From Lachnospiraceae bacterium (GTDB lineage: Bacteria; Bacillota; Clostridia; Lachnospirales; Lachnospiraceae), in assembly GCA_017441265.1 (NCBI GenBank), contig JAFRYE010000050.1, forward strand, positions 1-64,000: a DNA stretch of 64,000 bases, written 5' to 3'. Position numbers and translations under genes: made by a program. The notes under the pieces are model-generated. The model did no database searches. It worked only from the letters and a program-made list of their open reading frames with translations, and was not told the origin of the DNA. Of this stretch, positions 9,113 to 18,738 are shown piece by piece; the stretch's first letter is position 1, and each line of letters begins with the position of its first letter.

Positions 9113-9880
9113 TTACGCAAATTGCTCGATCGGAACGGCGTCCGCCGCCACGTAATCGCATTCGAAATCATCGAAGAGATGATTCTGCCGAATGAACATC
9201 CGCCCGAGGTGGATCAACTCGAGAATTCCGAGGAATGTGACGATGATCTCGATCCGGTCTGCCGCCTGCTCCAAGAGTTTGCGGAACGAAAAATGACGAT
9301 GCTCCAGTCCGTACTTTTGAATACTCAGGATCTTCTCGCTGAAGTTGACTTCCTCTTTCTCGATCCGTCCGAAGTGGCTGCGGATCGGATCGACCTTATT
9401 TTCCTGACGCTTCATGATGTCCCGGAAGATACGGCCGAGTTCCGACAACGGCATATCGCCGATCACTTCCTCGGCGCTCACCTCCTCTTGGAACTCCTCC
9501 ACCTCCGCGGGGATCGAAGCCTCGCGGTAAAGATGCTTTGCGGCATCCACCTGACGGTCCTTGAGATCGACGGCGGCGCATTTGTACATCTTGTATTCCA
9601 GAAGTCTCGCGACAAGCTCCGCGCGCGGATCTTCCTCTTCCTCCTCCGCAGGAGCGGGAAGAAGCATCTTCGTCTTGATCTTGAGAAGATAAGCCGCCAT
9701 CACCAGGAACTCGCTGATGTTGTCCATCTGCAGCTTCTGCATCTCATCGACGTACTCCATATACTGGTCGGTGATCATAGCGATCGGGATGTCGCAGATA
9801 TTCACTTTATTCTTTTCGATCAAATGGATCAACAGATCCAGCGGTCCTTCAAAGACATCCAATGCCACGGATATGCTCAT
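9113..9880 (-). CDS. scpA: Segregation and condensation protein A
   Basis: 255 residues. The N-terminal kleisin signature VFEGPLDLLIHLIEKNKVNI is present at about residues 8-27, and the C-terminal region ends with a winged helix (VTFLGILELIHLGRM). ScpA bridges the SMC heads and binds ScpB. Start ATG 9880 lies nine bases after aaaggag; the TTG at 9889 is too close to that site. It is the second gene of the operon that starts with the metallophosphoesterase, 27 bp downstream of it. Confidence 0.95.
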   Translation of the reverse strand: MSISVALDVFEGPLDLLIHLIEKNKVNICDIPIAMITDQYMEYVDEMQKLQMDNISEFLVMAAYLLKIKTKMLLPAPAEEEEEDPRAELVARLLEYKMYKCAAVDLKDRQVDAAKHLYREASIPAEVEEFQEEVSAEEVIGDMPLSELGRIFRDIMKRQENKVDPIRSHFGRIEKEEVNFSEKILSIQKYGLEHRHFSFRKLLEQAADRIEIIVTFLGILELIHLGRMFIRQNHLFDDFECDYVAADAVPIEQFA

Positions 9881-9907
9881 CTTCTGCAACTCCTTTCGTA
9901 ATGATCA

Positions 9908-10774
9908 TCAACGTTCCGACGTCTCCACCGTGAGTATCATGATCTCCGGCGGATTGAACACCCGTACGGGCAGCGTGTGCGCTCCGAGCCCGGTGGTAAG
10001 TGCCATCACCGAGTCTCCTTCACGGAAAATGCCGGCGTCGTACTTCGGAAACAATTCCATCTGGGACGAAATCACGCCTCCGAGAAACGGAAGCCGGACG
10101 ATCCCGCCGTGCACATGCCCCGACACCGTAAGGTCGGCTCCGTGCTTTGCGTACTCCGGAAAATAATACGGCGTATGCGCCAGCAGTATGACAAAACCGT
10201 CATCTGCGCTAAGGCCCCCGACTCTCGCGAAATCCTCGTCGTTCAGGCTTTCTTTCCTGCCCGAGAGCTTGTAGCAACGATCGGGGATTCTCATACCGGA
10301 AACGAGAACATGTTCGGAAAACCGGACGCTCGCATTGTCGAGATATGTGATATTGCTCTGCGAGAAAAACTCGCGGAACTTTGCAAACGTTTCCGGATTC
10401 AACCGCTCCATGCCGGTTTCATGGTTGCCCGGAGAGATAAATGTCGGAATCCCCAGGTTTGACAACCCGCAAAGCAACGCCTTCGCGCGCTCCGTCGACC
10501 GCCTGTGCCGGACAACCAGGTCTCCGGGTATCAAAATGATGTCCGGTCTGCATCGTCCGATCGCCTCGAGCAGTCTGCGGTTTCCGGCTCCGAACTGCCT
10601 TTCATGCAGATCGGCCAGTACACAGATGCGCTTCGGAACCTCTTCGATCCAGCGGTGAGCCTTCGGATATGTAATTGTCTTCCGGGTAATGCGGATCCGG
10701 TGATAATCCGCCCATTGCCAGGCAATGAAGCACACCAGAACTACCGCGATTCCGATCAAAATCTTCCATCCCAT
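9908..10774 (-). CDS. Membrane-anchored metallophosphoesterase
   Basis: 288 residues, with an N-terminal membrane anchor (residues 4-20) and a calcineurin-type phosphoesterase domain. Metal-binding motifs are in the right order: DLH near residue 54, GDL near 84, GNHE near 117, a histidine in LLAHTP, and GHVHGG near 220. It resembles the YkuE/YaeI group, which acts at the membrane on phosphate esters including lipid substrates; the substrate here is unknown. The ATG at 10774 follows ggagtg. It is the first gene after a consensus promoter at 10810-10838 and appears to lead the scpA-scpB-SNF2 operon. Confidence 0.88.
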   Translation of the reverse strand: MGWKILIGIAVVLVCFIAWQWADYHRIRITRKTITYPKAHRWIEEVPKRICVLADLHERQFGAGNRRLLEAIGRCRPDIILIPGDLVVRHRRSTERAKALLCGLSNLGIPTFISPGNHETGMERLNPETFAKFREFFSQSNITYLDNASVRFSEHVLVSGMRIPDRCYKLSGRKESLNDEDFARVGGLSADDGFVILLAHTPYYFPEYAKHGADLTVSGHVHGGIVRLPFLGGVISSQMELFPKYDAGIFREGDSVMALTTGLGAHTLPVRVFNPPEIMILTVETSER

Positions 10775-10809
10775 ACCATCACTCCGAAAACGGACTCCAT
10801 ATCATGTTG

Positions 10810-10838
10810 ATTATAAACAATCGGAGAAGATTTGTCAA
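10810..10838 (-). promoter_or_regulatory. Consensus sigma-A promoter of the phosphoesterase-scpAB operon
   Basis: On the minus strand TTGACA (10833-10838) and TATAAT (10810-10815) are separated by exactly 17 bases, a perfect match to the housekeeping consensus, 35 bases upstream of the ATG at 10774. Confidence 0.9.
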
Positions 10839-10860
10839 CAAGATATAGTAATAACGCAAA

Positions 10861-10890
10861 AAAATCACCACAATCTGTAGTGGTGATTTT
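10861..10890 (-). terminator. Terminator after pdp
   Basis: 11-bp perfect stem aaaatcaccac / gtggtgatttt with an 8-base loop. On the minus strand it is followed by a run of Ts. It separates pdp (stop 10920) from the next promoter. Confidence 0.88.
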
Positions 10891-10919
10891 CCTGAAATTC
10901 GTATTTTTTTGTCTCCGCA

Positions 10920-12248
10920 TCAACCGAATGCGTGAAAACCTTCGGAATCGATGTAACCATAGACGCAAGGAACGGTTTCCGGCTTCTTGGATCCGTAGGA
11001 AAATGCCGCAAGGAACCGCTCTTTCGCTGCCTCCGCTTTCCCTTCGTCATTGCCGTAGATCACACCGATCGTGTCTCCCGCTTGAACATACTCACCTACC
11101 TTGCGATCTACGCGCAGACCGACGATCGGATCGATCGCATCCGCCTTGGTCTCCCGGCCTGCGCCGAGCAAAAGTGCGGACATTCCGACCTCCTGAGCGT
11201 TGATCCGGGTGATATAACCGTCCCGAGGGGATGTTACCGTCAATACTACGGAGGGCTGTTTCATTTTTCGGGGATCCTCAAGATACGAAACGTCGCCGCC
11301 CTGACTTGCGACAAACTTGAGGAACGTCTCATATGCCTTGCCGGACTCGATCACGTCTTTGCAGTGCGCGTAAGCCGCTTCGTACGAGTCCACAGCGCCG
11401 GTGCCGAGCAGCATAAACGATGCCAGCGTGAGGCTGACAGTAAGAAGCGTCTCCTCCCCGTGACCGCGCAGTACCTCGGCTGCCTCCGTAACCTCAAGCC
11501 AGTTACCGACATAGTTTCCGAGCACCTGGTTCATGTCCGAGATCACGGCGTACGTCTTTCTGCCGCAGCGATTGCCGATATCCACCATGGTCTGTGCAAG
11601 TCTCTTCGAATCCTCCAGAGTCTTCATAAACGCGCCGGAACCGGTCTTGACATCGAGTACGATGACGTCGGCGCCGGACGCCAGTTTTTTGCTCATGATG
11701 CTCGAAGCGATCAGCGAGATATTATCGACCGTCGCGGTGACGTCCCGAAGGGCGTACAGTTTCTTGTCCGCAGGCGCTAAGTTCGCGCTTTGGCCGGCAA
11801 CGGCGATCCCGACTTCGTTGACCCTGCGAAGAAAATCCTCGCCGCTCATTGTCGTACAGAATCCCGGGATGCTCTCGAGTTTGTCGATGGTTCCGCCGGT
11901 GTGACCGAGTCCTCGGCCGGACATTTTTGCGACAGGGACTCCCAAAGACGCGACGATCGGACCGACGATCAGCGTGGTCTTGTCGCCGACGCCGCCGGTG
12001 GAGTGCTTGTCCGCCTTGATGCCGCGGATGCCCGTGAGATCGAGCTTGTCGCCGCTTTTAGCCATCTCCATGGTAAGAACGGATGTCTCGCGGTTATCAA
12101 GTCCCTTAAGGCAGATTGCCATCAAAAGAGCCGACATTTGATAATCCGGAATTTCCCCGTTGGTAAAGCCACGGACGAAGAAAGCAATTTCCTCGTCCGT
12201 GAGAGATTCCCCGTTCTTTTTCTTTGTGATGATGTCATACATTCTCAT
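10920..12248 (-). CDS. pdp: Pyrimidine-nucleoside phosphorylase
   Basis: 442 residues, the usual family length. Signature motifs include KSGDKLDL and KHSTGGVGDKTTL, the phosphate-binding loop of the thymidine/pyrimidine nucleoside phosphorylase family, and SGRGLGHTGGT. It splits uridine, deoxyuridine or thymidine with phosphate into base and (deoxy)ribose-1-phosphate. The ATG at 12248 has agaagg six bases upstream and lies 13 bp after the aminotransferase stop; longer in-frame starts would run inside that gene. Distinguishing Pdp from DeoA by eye is not safe, although Pdp is the usual Firmicute form. It appears to be co-transcribed with the aminotransferase and ends at a strong terminator. 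Confidence 0.9.
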   Translation of the reverse strand: MRMYDIITKKKNGESLTDEEIAFFVRGFTNGEIPDYQMSALLMAICLKGLDNRETSVLTMEMAKSGDKLDLTGIRGIKADKHSTGGVGDKTTLIVGPIVASLGVPVAKMSGRGLGHTGGTIDKLESIPGFCTTMSGEDFLRRVNEVGIAVAGQSANLAPADKKLYALRDVTATVDNISLIASSIMSKKLASGADVIVLDVKTGSGAFMKTLEDSKRLAQTMVDIGNRCGRKTYAVISDMNQVLGNYVGNWLEVTEAAEVLRGHGEETLLTVSLTLASFMLLGTGAVDSYEAAYAHCKDVIESGKAYETFLKFVASQGGDVSYLEDPRKMKQPSVVLTVTSPRDGYITRINAQEVGMSALLLGAGRETKADAIDPIVGLRVDRKVGEYVQAGDTIGVIYGNDEGKAEAAKERFLAAFSYGSKKPETVPCVYGYIDSEGFHAFG

Positions 12249-12261
12249 GATGCACCTTCTT

Positions 12262-13461
12262 CTACTCGAGCGCCTCCAGGAAGCTTTGGATGCGGTCAAG
12301 TCCCTTGGCGATCTGCTCCATGCTGATCGCATACGAAAGACGGATGTGGTCGGCGCGGCCGAAGTCCGCACAGGGGATCACTGCCGTCAGGTACTCTTCG
12401 ATCAAAATATGCGCAAGCGTCGCAACATCCGAAACCACCGTGCCCTTGTGCGACTTACCGAGCACCTCTCCGATGTTGACAAATACGTAAAATGCGCCCT
12501 TGGGCGTTATTGCCTTCACATACGGCATCGACTGGATCCTGCCGACCATATACTTGCGTCTTTCGTCAAACTCCTCTCGCATGGCCTCTACGGACTCCTG
12601 AGGGCCGTCGAGTGCCTCAACGGACGCATACTGGGCAATCGAATTGGGATTCGAGGTCTGGTGGCTCTGAATGCTTCCCATGACCTTTGCAACCGCAAGC
12701 GGTGCTCCGGTGTAGCCAATTCTCCAGCCGGTCATCGCGTAGGCTTTCGCCATACCGCAGCAGGTGATCGTATGATTGTAAATGTCCTCTCCCAACGATG
12801 CGATGCTAATGACTTTCGCGTCATCGTAGATCAGACTCTCGTAAATCTCATCGGAAATGACATAGATATCTTTCTCAACAACAACTTTCGCGATCGCGCG
12901 AAGTTCATCCTCGGAATACACCATACCGGTCGGGTTGTTCGGAGAGTTCAGAATGAACGCCTTCGTCTTCTCGGTGCAGGCTTCCGCAAGTCTCTCGGCA
13001 GTGATCTTAAAGCTGTCCTCCGCGCTGCAGGGCACGAACACCGGAACGCCGCCGGCAAGCTTTACGATCTCCGGATAGCTGAGCCAGTAAGGACTCGGGA
13101 TGATCACCTCGTCTCCGGGATTGATGATCGCCTGAAAAATGTTGGTCAGTGCGTGCTTTCCTCCGTTGCTGACAATAATCTGCTCGGGAGCGTATGTGAG
13201 TCCGTTCACGCGGGCAAACTTGCGGCTGATCGCCGCGCGCAACTCCGGCATGCCGGCTGCCGGAGTGTAACGAGTAATTCCCTTATTCAAAGCTTCAACG
13301 GCGGCGTCGCGGATATTTACGGGAGTGTCAAAATCCGGCTCACCCGCTCCGAACCCTACGACGTCGAGTCCTTTTCCGCGGAGTTCTTTTGCTTTCGCCG
13401 TGATGGCAAGTGTCGATGAAGGTTTTACGGCAAGGCCTTTTGCCGATAATGAAAGTGACAT
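12262..13461 (-). CDS. Class I pyridoxal-phosphate aminotransferase
   Basis: 399 residues, fold-type I aminotransferase of the AspC/PatA group. Visible motifs: GAGEPDFDTP near the N-terminus, NNPTGMVY for cofactor binding, SDEIYE, and AKAYAMTGWRIGY with the PLP lysine near residue 237, then the carboxylate-binding arginine in RLSYA near the end. It probably transfers amino groups between aspartate, aromatic or similar amino acids and 2-oxoglutarate; the substrate cannot be read from sequence. The gene has its own promoter (13522-13550) whose -10 lies inside a long dyad, so it is likely under a repressor or activator. Confidence 0.88.
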   Translation of the reverse strand: MSLSLSAKGLAVKPSSTLAITAKAKELRGKGLDVVGFGAGEPDFDTPVNIRDAAVEALNKGITRYTPAAGMPELRAAISRKFARVNGLTYAPEQIIVSNGGKHALTNIFQAIINPGDEVIIPSPYWLSYPEIVKLAGGVPVFVPCSAEDSFKITAERLAEACTEKTKAFILNSPNNPTGMVYSEDELRAIAKVVVEKDIYVISDEIYESLIYDDAKVISIASLGEDIYNHTITCCGMAKAYAMTGWRIGYTGAPLAVAKVMGSIQSHQTSNPNSIAQYASVEALDGPQESVEAMREEFDERRKYMVGRIQSMPYVKAITPKGAFYVFVNIGEVLGKSHKGTVVSDVATLAHILIEEYLTAVIPCADFGRADHIRLSYAISMEQIAKGLDRIQSFLEALE

Positions 13462-13502
13462 TTGGAATCCTCTTTTCTTTCACATTTTCGTTAATGTGTT
13501 CA

Positions 13503-13550
13503 TGTATACAATACAAATTGCATTGTAGTATACATCTTCGGAAAAGGCAA
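13503..13550 (-). promoter_or_regulatory. Promoter with overlapping dyad upstream of the aminotransferase
   Basis: Minus-strand -35 TTGCCT (13545-13550) and -10 TACAAT (13522-13527) are 17 bases apart. A 32-bp imperfect dyad at 13503-13534 spans the -10: outer arms TGTATAC / GTATACA and inner arms ACAAT / ATTGT, with a 3-base bulge on one side. The symmetry and location suggest an operator, as for GntR-type regulators; the regulator is unknown. Confidence 0.7.
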
Positions 13551-13602
13551 GCAAAACTTGCCGGTTTTTTTCATCATTTTCCGAAAACGCGGGAAATATA
13601 AT

Positions 13603-13629
13603 GAGAGCCGGGATACTCTCCCGGCTCTC
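13603..13629 (-). terminator. Terminator after RNase Y gene
   Basis: Perfect 10-bp stem gagagccggg / cccggctctc with a 7-base loop, followed on the minus strand by attatattt, an imperfect T tract. It separates rny from the aminotransferase promoter. Confidence 0.75.
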
Positions 13630-13658
13630 GGATTTCATTTCATGTAAAAGGATTCTGA

Positions 13659-15266
13659 TTATTTTGCGTAATCGGTCACTCTGGATTCCCGGATCATGCT
13701 GATCTTGATCTGTCCGGGGTACTCAAGCTCGGATTCGATCTTCTTCGACAATTCTCTTGCAATGAGAACCATATCGTCGTCGCTGACCTGCTCCGGGATA
13801 ACCATAACACGGACCTCCCGGCCTGCCTGAATAGCGAAAGACTTTTCCACTCCTTTAAAGCTGTTGGCAATATCTTCTAATTGATTGAGTCTGTTTGTGT
13901 AGGTATCTAAGGTTTCGCGTCTTGCACCCGGTCTCGCTGCGGAGATCGTGTCGGCCGCCTGAACGATGCAGGCGATCAGCGACGTAGCCTCGCAGTCGCC
14001 GTGATGCGACGCAACGGCATTGATGACAACCGGCGACTCTTTGTACTTGCGGCAAATGTCGACGCCGATCTGCACATGCGTGCCTTCCATCTCGTGGTCT
14101 ACGGATTTACCGATATCATGCAGAAGTCCCGCTCTCTTCGCGAGGCGAACGTCCGCGCCCATCTCTCCGGCCAAAAGTCCGGACAACAGGGATACTTCGA
14201 TGGAATGCTTCAATGCGTTCTGGCCGTAACTGGTACGATATTTCATCTTGCCGAGAAGGCGCACAAGCTCGGGATGAAGTCCGTGAACACCGGTCTTGAT
14301 GACAGCGGCCTCACCTTCCTCGCGGATGATGTTCTCCACTTCCTTCTGCGCCTTATCAACCATCTCTTCGATGCGGGCGGGATGGATACGTCCGTCGACA
14401 ACCAATTTCTCGAGAGCGATCCTGGCAACCTCGCGGCGGATCGGATCGAAACCGGAAAGGATAACCGCCTCCGGGGTATCATCGATGATCAGATCGATGC
14501 CCGTGAGTGTTTCGATCGTACGGATATTGCGGCCTTCACGACCGATGATCCGACCTTTCATCTCATCATTCGGGAGTTGTACAACGGAAATCGTCGCCTC
14601 AGCGACATGGTCGGCTGCACACTTCTGAATCGAGTTCACGATCAATTCTTTCGCGCGCTTATCGGCCGTCTCCTTCGCCTCGCTCTCTAACTCGCGGATC
14701 ATGACCGCGGTTTCGTGCTTGACGTCTTCCTTAACAGATTCTAAAAGATATTCCTTGGCTTTATCGGAGGTGAGTCCGGAGATTCGTTCGAGCTCCGCAA
14801 TCTGCTTCGCGCAGTATTCATCTGCTTCCTGGAGCTTCTTATCCAAATCCTGCTCCTTTTGATTCATGCGGGCTTCTTTCTTCTCTAGGGACTCTAACTT
14901 TCGATCCAGATTTTCCTCTTTCTGTGTCACACGTTTCTCGTACCGCTGAACTTCGGCTCTACGTTCCTTCAGTTCCCGGTCGGATTCGTTCTTCGCCTTG
15001 AGGGCTTCCTCTTTTGCTTCCAAAAGAGCCTCTTTCTTTGCTGTAGCTGCAATCTTCTGCGCACTGCGGTTTGCATCATCTATGATCTCTTTCGAGCGCT
15101 GCTCCGCGGAACCGACTTTTGCTTCGTAATTCTTCTTGTAAAGCCGAATTCCGATAACCCAGCACAGAACACCTACAACAACGGCGGTGACAACAGCGGC
15201 GATCAAAACCGGCACCAAATTACTGCCGGTGGCCGCAACCAGAATCGTGGAAATAACATCTGGCAT
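13659..15266 (-). CDS. rny: Ribonuclease Y
   Basis: 535 residues, close to the usual ~520. There is one N-terminal membrane segment ([20 protein letters not shown]), a long charged coiled coil (about residues 40-190), a KH RNA-binding domain ([15 protein letters not shown]) and an HD hydrolase domain with [10 protein letters not shown] near residue 383. RNase Y is the membrane-bound endoribonuclease that starts mRNA decay in Firmicutes. Start ATG 15266 has ggaggtg six bases upstream; the open frame extends 29 codons further but without support. It is transcribed alone from a strong promoter at 15325-15353. Confidence 0.96.
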   Translation of the reverse strand: MPDVISTILVAATGSNLVPVLIAAVVTAVVVGVLCWVIGIRLYKKNYEAKVGSAEQRSKEIIDDANRSAQKIAATAKKEALLEAKEEALKAKNESDRELKERRAEVQRYEKRVTQKEENLDRKLESLEKKEARMNQKEQDLDKKLQEADEYCAKQIAELERISGLTSDKAKEYLLESVKEDVKHETAVMIRELESEAKETADKRAKELIVNSIQKCAADHVAEATISVVQLPNDEMKGRIIGREGRNIRTIETLTGIDLIIDDTPEAVILSGFDPIRREVARIALEKLVVDGRIHPARIEEMVDKAQKEVENIIREEGEAAVIKTGVHGLHPELVRLLGKMKYRTSYGQNALKHSIEVSLLSGLLAGEMGADVRLAKRAGLLHDIGKSVDHEMEGTHVQIGVDICRKYKESPVVINAVASHHGDCEATSLIACIVQAADTISAARPGARRETLDTYTNRLNQLEDIANSFKGVEKSFAIQAGREVRVMVIPEQVSDDDMVLIARELSKKIESELEYPGQIKISMIRESRVTDYAK

Positions 15267-15324
15267 GAATTGCACCTCCATATATTCGATTGTAAAGCTT
15301 TGCGGAAAAATTCCAACATTTAAT

Positions 15325-15353
15325 ATAATATACGAAACGATTTTGGTTGTCAA
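15325..15353 (-). promoter_or_regulatory. Sigma-A promoter of rny
   Basis: Minus-strand TTGACA (15348-15353), 17-base spacer, TATTAT (15325-15330); about 58 bases upstream of the rny start. Confidence 0.88.
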
Positions 15354-15379
15354 GCGCTAAAGGCTCAAAAATTACACAA

Positions 15380-15401
15380 CTGTAGAACAGATACTCTACA
15401 G
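15380..15401 (-). terminator. Terminator at the end of miaB
   Basis: 7-bp stem ctgtaga / tctacag, 8-base loop, followed on the minus strand by TTGTGTAATTTTT. The miaB stop codon (15396-15398) lies in the stem. Confidence 0.75.
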
Positions 15402-16841
15402 CTGACTTCCCAGAAAATAAAAGCCTTTACACTCCTCAAGCCGCACGCGCACAAGCGTCCCGAGAGCCTCTTTCTCCGCCGGAAAATGAACCAGCAGATT
15501 GTTGTCAAGCCGTCCCGTCATCAGTCCGGTTTCCTCTTTATACTCCTCGCACAGAACCGTCTCCGTGCGTCCCGTCCAGCGCTCCGCCTGTTCTGCCGCT
15601 GTCTCCCCGACAGCCTGAAGCAGCCGATTGAAGTGCTCGGCCGCAACCTCGTCGCTGACCTGGTTATCCATCGCCGCGGCCGGCGTGCCGTTGCGCTTGG
15701 AGTACAGAAATGTATAGGCGCTCATGAAGCCTGCCTTGCGTACGACATCAATCGTATCCTCAACATCTTTCATAGTCTCCCCGGGGAAGCCGATGATGAT
15801 GTCCGTAGTCAGCGCGACGTCCGGGATCCTCTCCTTGATCTTAGCCGCCAGCTCCAGATACTGCTCCTTCGTGTAATGACGGTTCATGGCCTTCAGAAGT
15901 CGGCTGCTTCCCGACTGCAGCGGCAAATGCACATGCTTGCACACCTTTTCGTTGGCCGCGATCTCGTCGATCAGATCATCCGGAAAATCCTTCGGGTGCG
16001 GCGACATAAAGCGGATCCGCTTGACGCCTTCGACCTTGCTGACCATCCGCAGAAGCTCGGCGAAGCGGATACCGTCCTCCCGGTTTTTGCCGTAGGAATT
16101 CACGTTCTGTCCCAACAGCATAATCTCACGAACCCCGTTTTCCGTGAGATGCCTCGCCTCTTCCACAATATCCTCCGCCGCGCGGGAACGCTCCCGTCCG
16201 CGAACGTAGGGAACGATGCAGTACGAGCAGAAATTGTCGCAGCCGTACATGATGTTGATGCCGGCCTTGAAGCCGTACTTATTGTATCGGGGCAGGGACT
16301 CCACGATCTCCTTCGCCTTGTCCCAGACGTCGATTACCTGTTTGCCGGTTTTCTCACGCCGGTACAGAAGCTCCGCCAGAAGGTAAATGTTGTGTGTTCC
16401 GAAGATCACATCCACAAAGCGGTAACTTTGACGGATCTTTTCGACGGCGGATTTCTCCTGCATCATGCAGCCGCACAGAACGATGCGTTTGTCCCGGTTG
16501 AGTTTCTTTCGGTTGCCGAGATATCCGATCCGTCCGTACACGCGGGTGTTCGCGTTTTCTCGGACGGTACAGGTGTTGTACACCACCAGATCGGCGTCCT
16601 CACCGTCCGACTCCTCATAACCGATCGCCTTCAAAATGCCTGCGAGCGTCTCCGAATCCTTCTCGTTCATCTGGCATCCGAAGGTCTCAATGTGCATCGT
16701 CGGCTTTCTGCCGAGTTCCGTCGCGCGCGCAAGCAGCAAGGTCTTCATCAGGTCGATGAAGTAATACTGCCGCTCCGGCTCCATCTGCGGTGCCGCAACA
16801 AACTGCGGATCCGTGAAAACTGTGTCAATGTTCCGGTCCAT
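15396..16841 (-). CDS. miaB: tRNA-2-methylthio-N6-dimethylallyladenosine synthase
   Basis: 481 residues. The N-terminal UPF0004 domain has its three cluster cysteines (ETFGCQMN, YNTCTVREN, LCGCMMQ), the radical SAM site reads CDNFCSYCIVPYVRGR near residues 200-215, and a TRAM domain closes the protein. It adds the methylthio group to i6A37 in tRNAs reading UNN codons, using two iron-sulfur clusters and SAM. The first ~60 residues exceed the core domain but are common in clostridial members. ATG 16841 follows ggaggaaaataa. It lies after proA, separated by a hairpin that may reduce read-through. Confidence 0.96.
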   Translation of the reverse strand: MDRNIDTVFTDPQFVAAPQMEPERQYYFIDLMKTLLLARATELGRKPTMHIETFGCQMNEKDSETLAGILKAIGYEESDGEDADLVVYNTCTVRENANTRVYGRIGYLGNRKKLNRDKRIVLCGCMMQEKSAVEKIRQSYRFVDVIFGTHNIYLLAELLYRREKTGKQVIDVWDKAKEIVESLPRYNKYGFKAGINIMYGCDNFCSYCIVPYVRGRERSRAAEDIVEEARHLTENGVREIMLLGQNVNSYGKNREDGIRFAELLRMVSKVEGVKRIRFMSPHPKDFPDDLIDEIAANEKVCKHVHLPLQSGSSRLLKAMNRHYTKEQYLELAAKIKERIPDVALTTDIIIGFPGETMKDVEDTIDVVRKAGFMSAYTFLYSKRNGTPAAAMDNQVSDEVAAEHFNRLLQAVGETAAEQAERWTGRTETVLCEEYKEETGLMTGRLDNNLLVHFPAEKEALGTLVRVRLEECKGFYFLGSQL

Positions 16842-16858
16842 TTATTTTCCTCCGAAAA

Positions 16859-16880
16859 GCGGGCCGCTTTCACGGCCCGC
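16859..16880 (-). terminator. Hairpin between proA and miaB
   Basis: 8-bp GC-rich stem gcgggccg / cggcccgc with a 6-base loop, followed on the minus strand by only four Ts and then directly by the miaB ribosome binding site. It is probably a weak terminator or a processing/attenuation hairpin. Confidence 0.55.
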
Positions 16881-16886
16881 CGATAA

Positions 16887-18131
16887 TCAGGAACGAACTT
16901 GTCCGTTTCCGACGATCTGATACTTGTACGACGTGAGTTCGGCAAGGCCCATAGGACCGCGCGCATGAAGCTTCTGCGTACTGATTCCGATCTCCGCACC
17001 GAATCCGAACTCAAAGCCGTCCGTGAAGCGCGTTGAAGCGTTCACATAAACGCAGGCGCTGTCGATGGCGCGAAGGAAAAGATCCGCAGCCTTGCAGTCC
17101 TTCGTGATGATCGCATCGGAATGCTTCGTGTGATAGCGGTTGATGTGCTCGATCGCCTCCTCGACGGAATCAACGGTTTTGATGCTTAAAATCGCATCGA
17201 GATACTCCGTGCCGAAATCCTCCTCGGTCGCTTCCGCAAACTGCGGAACAATCTCCCGTGCCGCCTCGTCCGCACGGATCTCTACGTGGTAAGGCGCAAG
17301 CGCCTCGGCAAGCATCGGCAGGAATTTTGCCTCGACATCCTTATGGACGACCAGCGACTCGCAGGCGTTGCAAACGCCCATGCGCTGTGTCTTCGCATTG
17401 ATGATGATATCGATTGCCTTGGCGAGATCCGCCTTTTTATCCACATAGATGTGGCAGTTTCCGGTACCGGTCTCGATCACCGGAATAGTGCTGTTCTCAA
17501 GCACTGTCTTGATCAGATTCGCTCCACCGCGGGGGATCAAAACATCGATGAACTGATTGAGCCTCATGAGTTCTTTCGTGGTCTCTCGGGCCGTATCCTC
17601 GATCACGCACACGGCGTCCGGAGTGATCCCGCAGTCCTCAAGGCCTTTTCGCAAAATGGCCCCAAGAGCAATGTTGCTGTTGATCGCATCGCTGCCTCCC
17701 TTGAGGATCACGGCGTTGCCGGACATGAAGCAGAGGCCGAACGCATCGACGGTAACATTCGGGCGGGATTCGTAGATGATCCCGATGACGCCGAAGGGAA
17801 CGCGTACTTTGCGAACGCGAAGGCCGTTGGGAAGTATCCACTGTGCGATCTTCTCTCCGATGGGATCCGCTAGCTCGGTGATCTGCTCCAAGCCAACAGC
17901 CATCGCATCGATGCGAGCCTCCGTCAGGCGAAGGCGGTCGATCATGGAATCCTTTACTTTCTTTTCGACGGCAGCCGCAACATCTGCTGCATTTGCCGCT
18001 AGGATGGATTTGGTTTCCTTCCGAAGAAGTCCCGCGATGTGAAGCAGCGCCTCACGCTTTTTCGCGGTTTCGGTCAATGCGAGTACGGAAGCGGCATCCT
18101 GCGCTTTCCGTCCGATGATCATCAGATTCAT
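16887..18131 (-). CDS. proA: Glutamate-5-semialdehyde dehydrogenase (gamma-glutamyl phosphate reductase)
   Basis: 414 residues, normal length. The catalytic cysteine lies in [12 protein letters not shown] near residue 252, and [20 protein letters not shown] is the conserved end region. It reduces gamma-glutamyl phosphate with NADPH, the second step of proline synthesis. The start overlaps the stop of the 5-formyl-THF cyclo-ligase by 4 bp (ATGA), so the two are coupled; proB lies two genes upstream. Confidence 0.97.
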   Translation of the reverse strand: MNLMIIGRKAQDAASVLALTETAKKREALLHIAGLLRKETKSILAANAADVAAAVEKKVKDSMIDRLRLTEARIDAMAVGLEQITELADPIGEKIAQWILPNGLRVRKVRVPFGVIGIIYESRPNVTVDAFGLCFMSGNAVILKGGSDAINSNIALGAILRKGLEDCGITPDAVCVIEDTARETTKELMRLNQFIDVLIPRGGANLIKTVLENSTIPVIETGTGNCHIYVDKKADLAKAIDIIINAKTQRMGVCNACESLVVHKDVEAKFLPMLAEALAPYHVEIRADEAAREIVPQFAEATEEDFGTEYLDAILSIKTVDSVEEAIEHINRYHTKHSDAIITKDCKAADLFLRAIDSACVYVNASTRFTDGFEFGFGAEIGISTQKLHARGPMGLAELTSYKYQIVGNGQVRS

Positions 18132-18706
18132 GCCATACGCTCCTTTCCGGTATCAATGCACCCGATCTCCGTAATGATCATATCCGCGGGGACATCCTGC
18201 TCGTCCACGGGAAGCGTTTCCGCCTCCTGCAGGCTGTACGCGAGCATTACACGGGGAATGGACTCATGTTTTTTGAGGTAACGGTCATAGTAGCCGCCGC
18301 CGTAGCCAAGGCGGTCTCCGGAGTTCGTGTAAGCGACGCCCGGCAGCAGCAACAGACATTTTTCGTCGGCTTTGTAATCGACGCTTCGTCCGGTCACAGG
18401 CTCCGGGATCCCGAACTTTCCGGGGGCAAGGTCGTCGAAGGACTGGATGTACTCAAACTCCAGTTTCTCGTCGTCGACGCACTTCGGAACGGCGACTTTC
18501 TTGCCGTCCTTCCACGCCTTCTCGATCAGGAAATGCGTGTTTACTTCCGAGCTGAACGACACGTAAGCAAGCACCGTATCCGCGTCCGCATACTCCTTGC
18601 GGCTTACCAGATTCTCGGCGATGCATCCGCTGTACAACAGGATCCGCTCGGCCGAGAGCGCGCTCCTTCTGCGTTTCATGACCTTCCGAAGTTCTGCCTT
18701 GTCCAT
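18128..18706 (-). CDS. 5-formyltetrahydrofolate cyclo-ligase
   Basis: 192 residues, typical size. It has the basic start ([14 protein letters not shown]), the substrate-binding region [12 protein letters not shown] and the signature [13 protein letters not shown]. It converts 5-formyl-THF to 5,10-methenyl-THF with ATP. ATG 18706 follows ggagg with six bases between. Its placement inside the proB-proA run has no obvious metabolic logic and probably reflects simple co-transcription. Confidence 0.93.
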   Translation of the reverse strand: MDKAELRKVMKRRRSALSAERILLYSGCIAENLVSRKEYADADTVLAYVSFSSEVNTHFLIEKAWKDGKKVAVPKCVDDEKLEFEYIQSFDDLAPGKFGIPEPVTGRSVDYKADEKCLLLLPGVAYTNSGDRLGYGGGYYDRYLKKHESIPRVMLAYSLQEAETLPVDEQDVPADMIITEIGCIDTGKERMA

Positions 18707-18738
18707 GTCCGACCTCCGTCATTTTCCGTAGTATAGTT

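Noticed and set aside
9122..9901. Plus-strand open frames opposite scpA and similar long frames opposite polC, miaB, rny, dxr and the aminotransferase
   Set aside because: All lie antisense to well-supported genes, are rich in R/H/L from complementary codons, and show no family motifs or ribosome binding sites.
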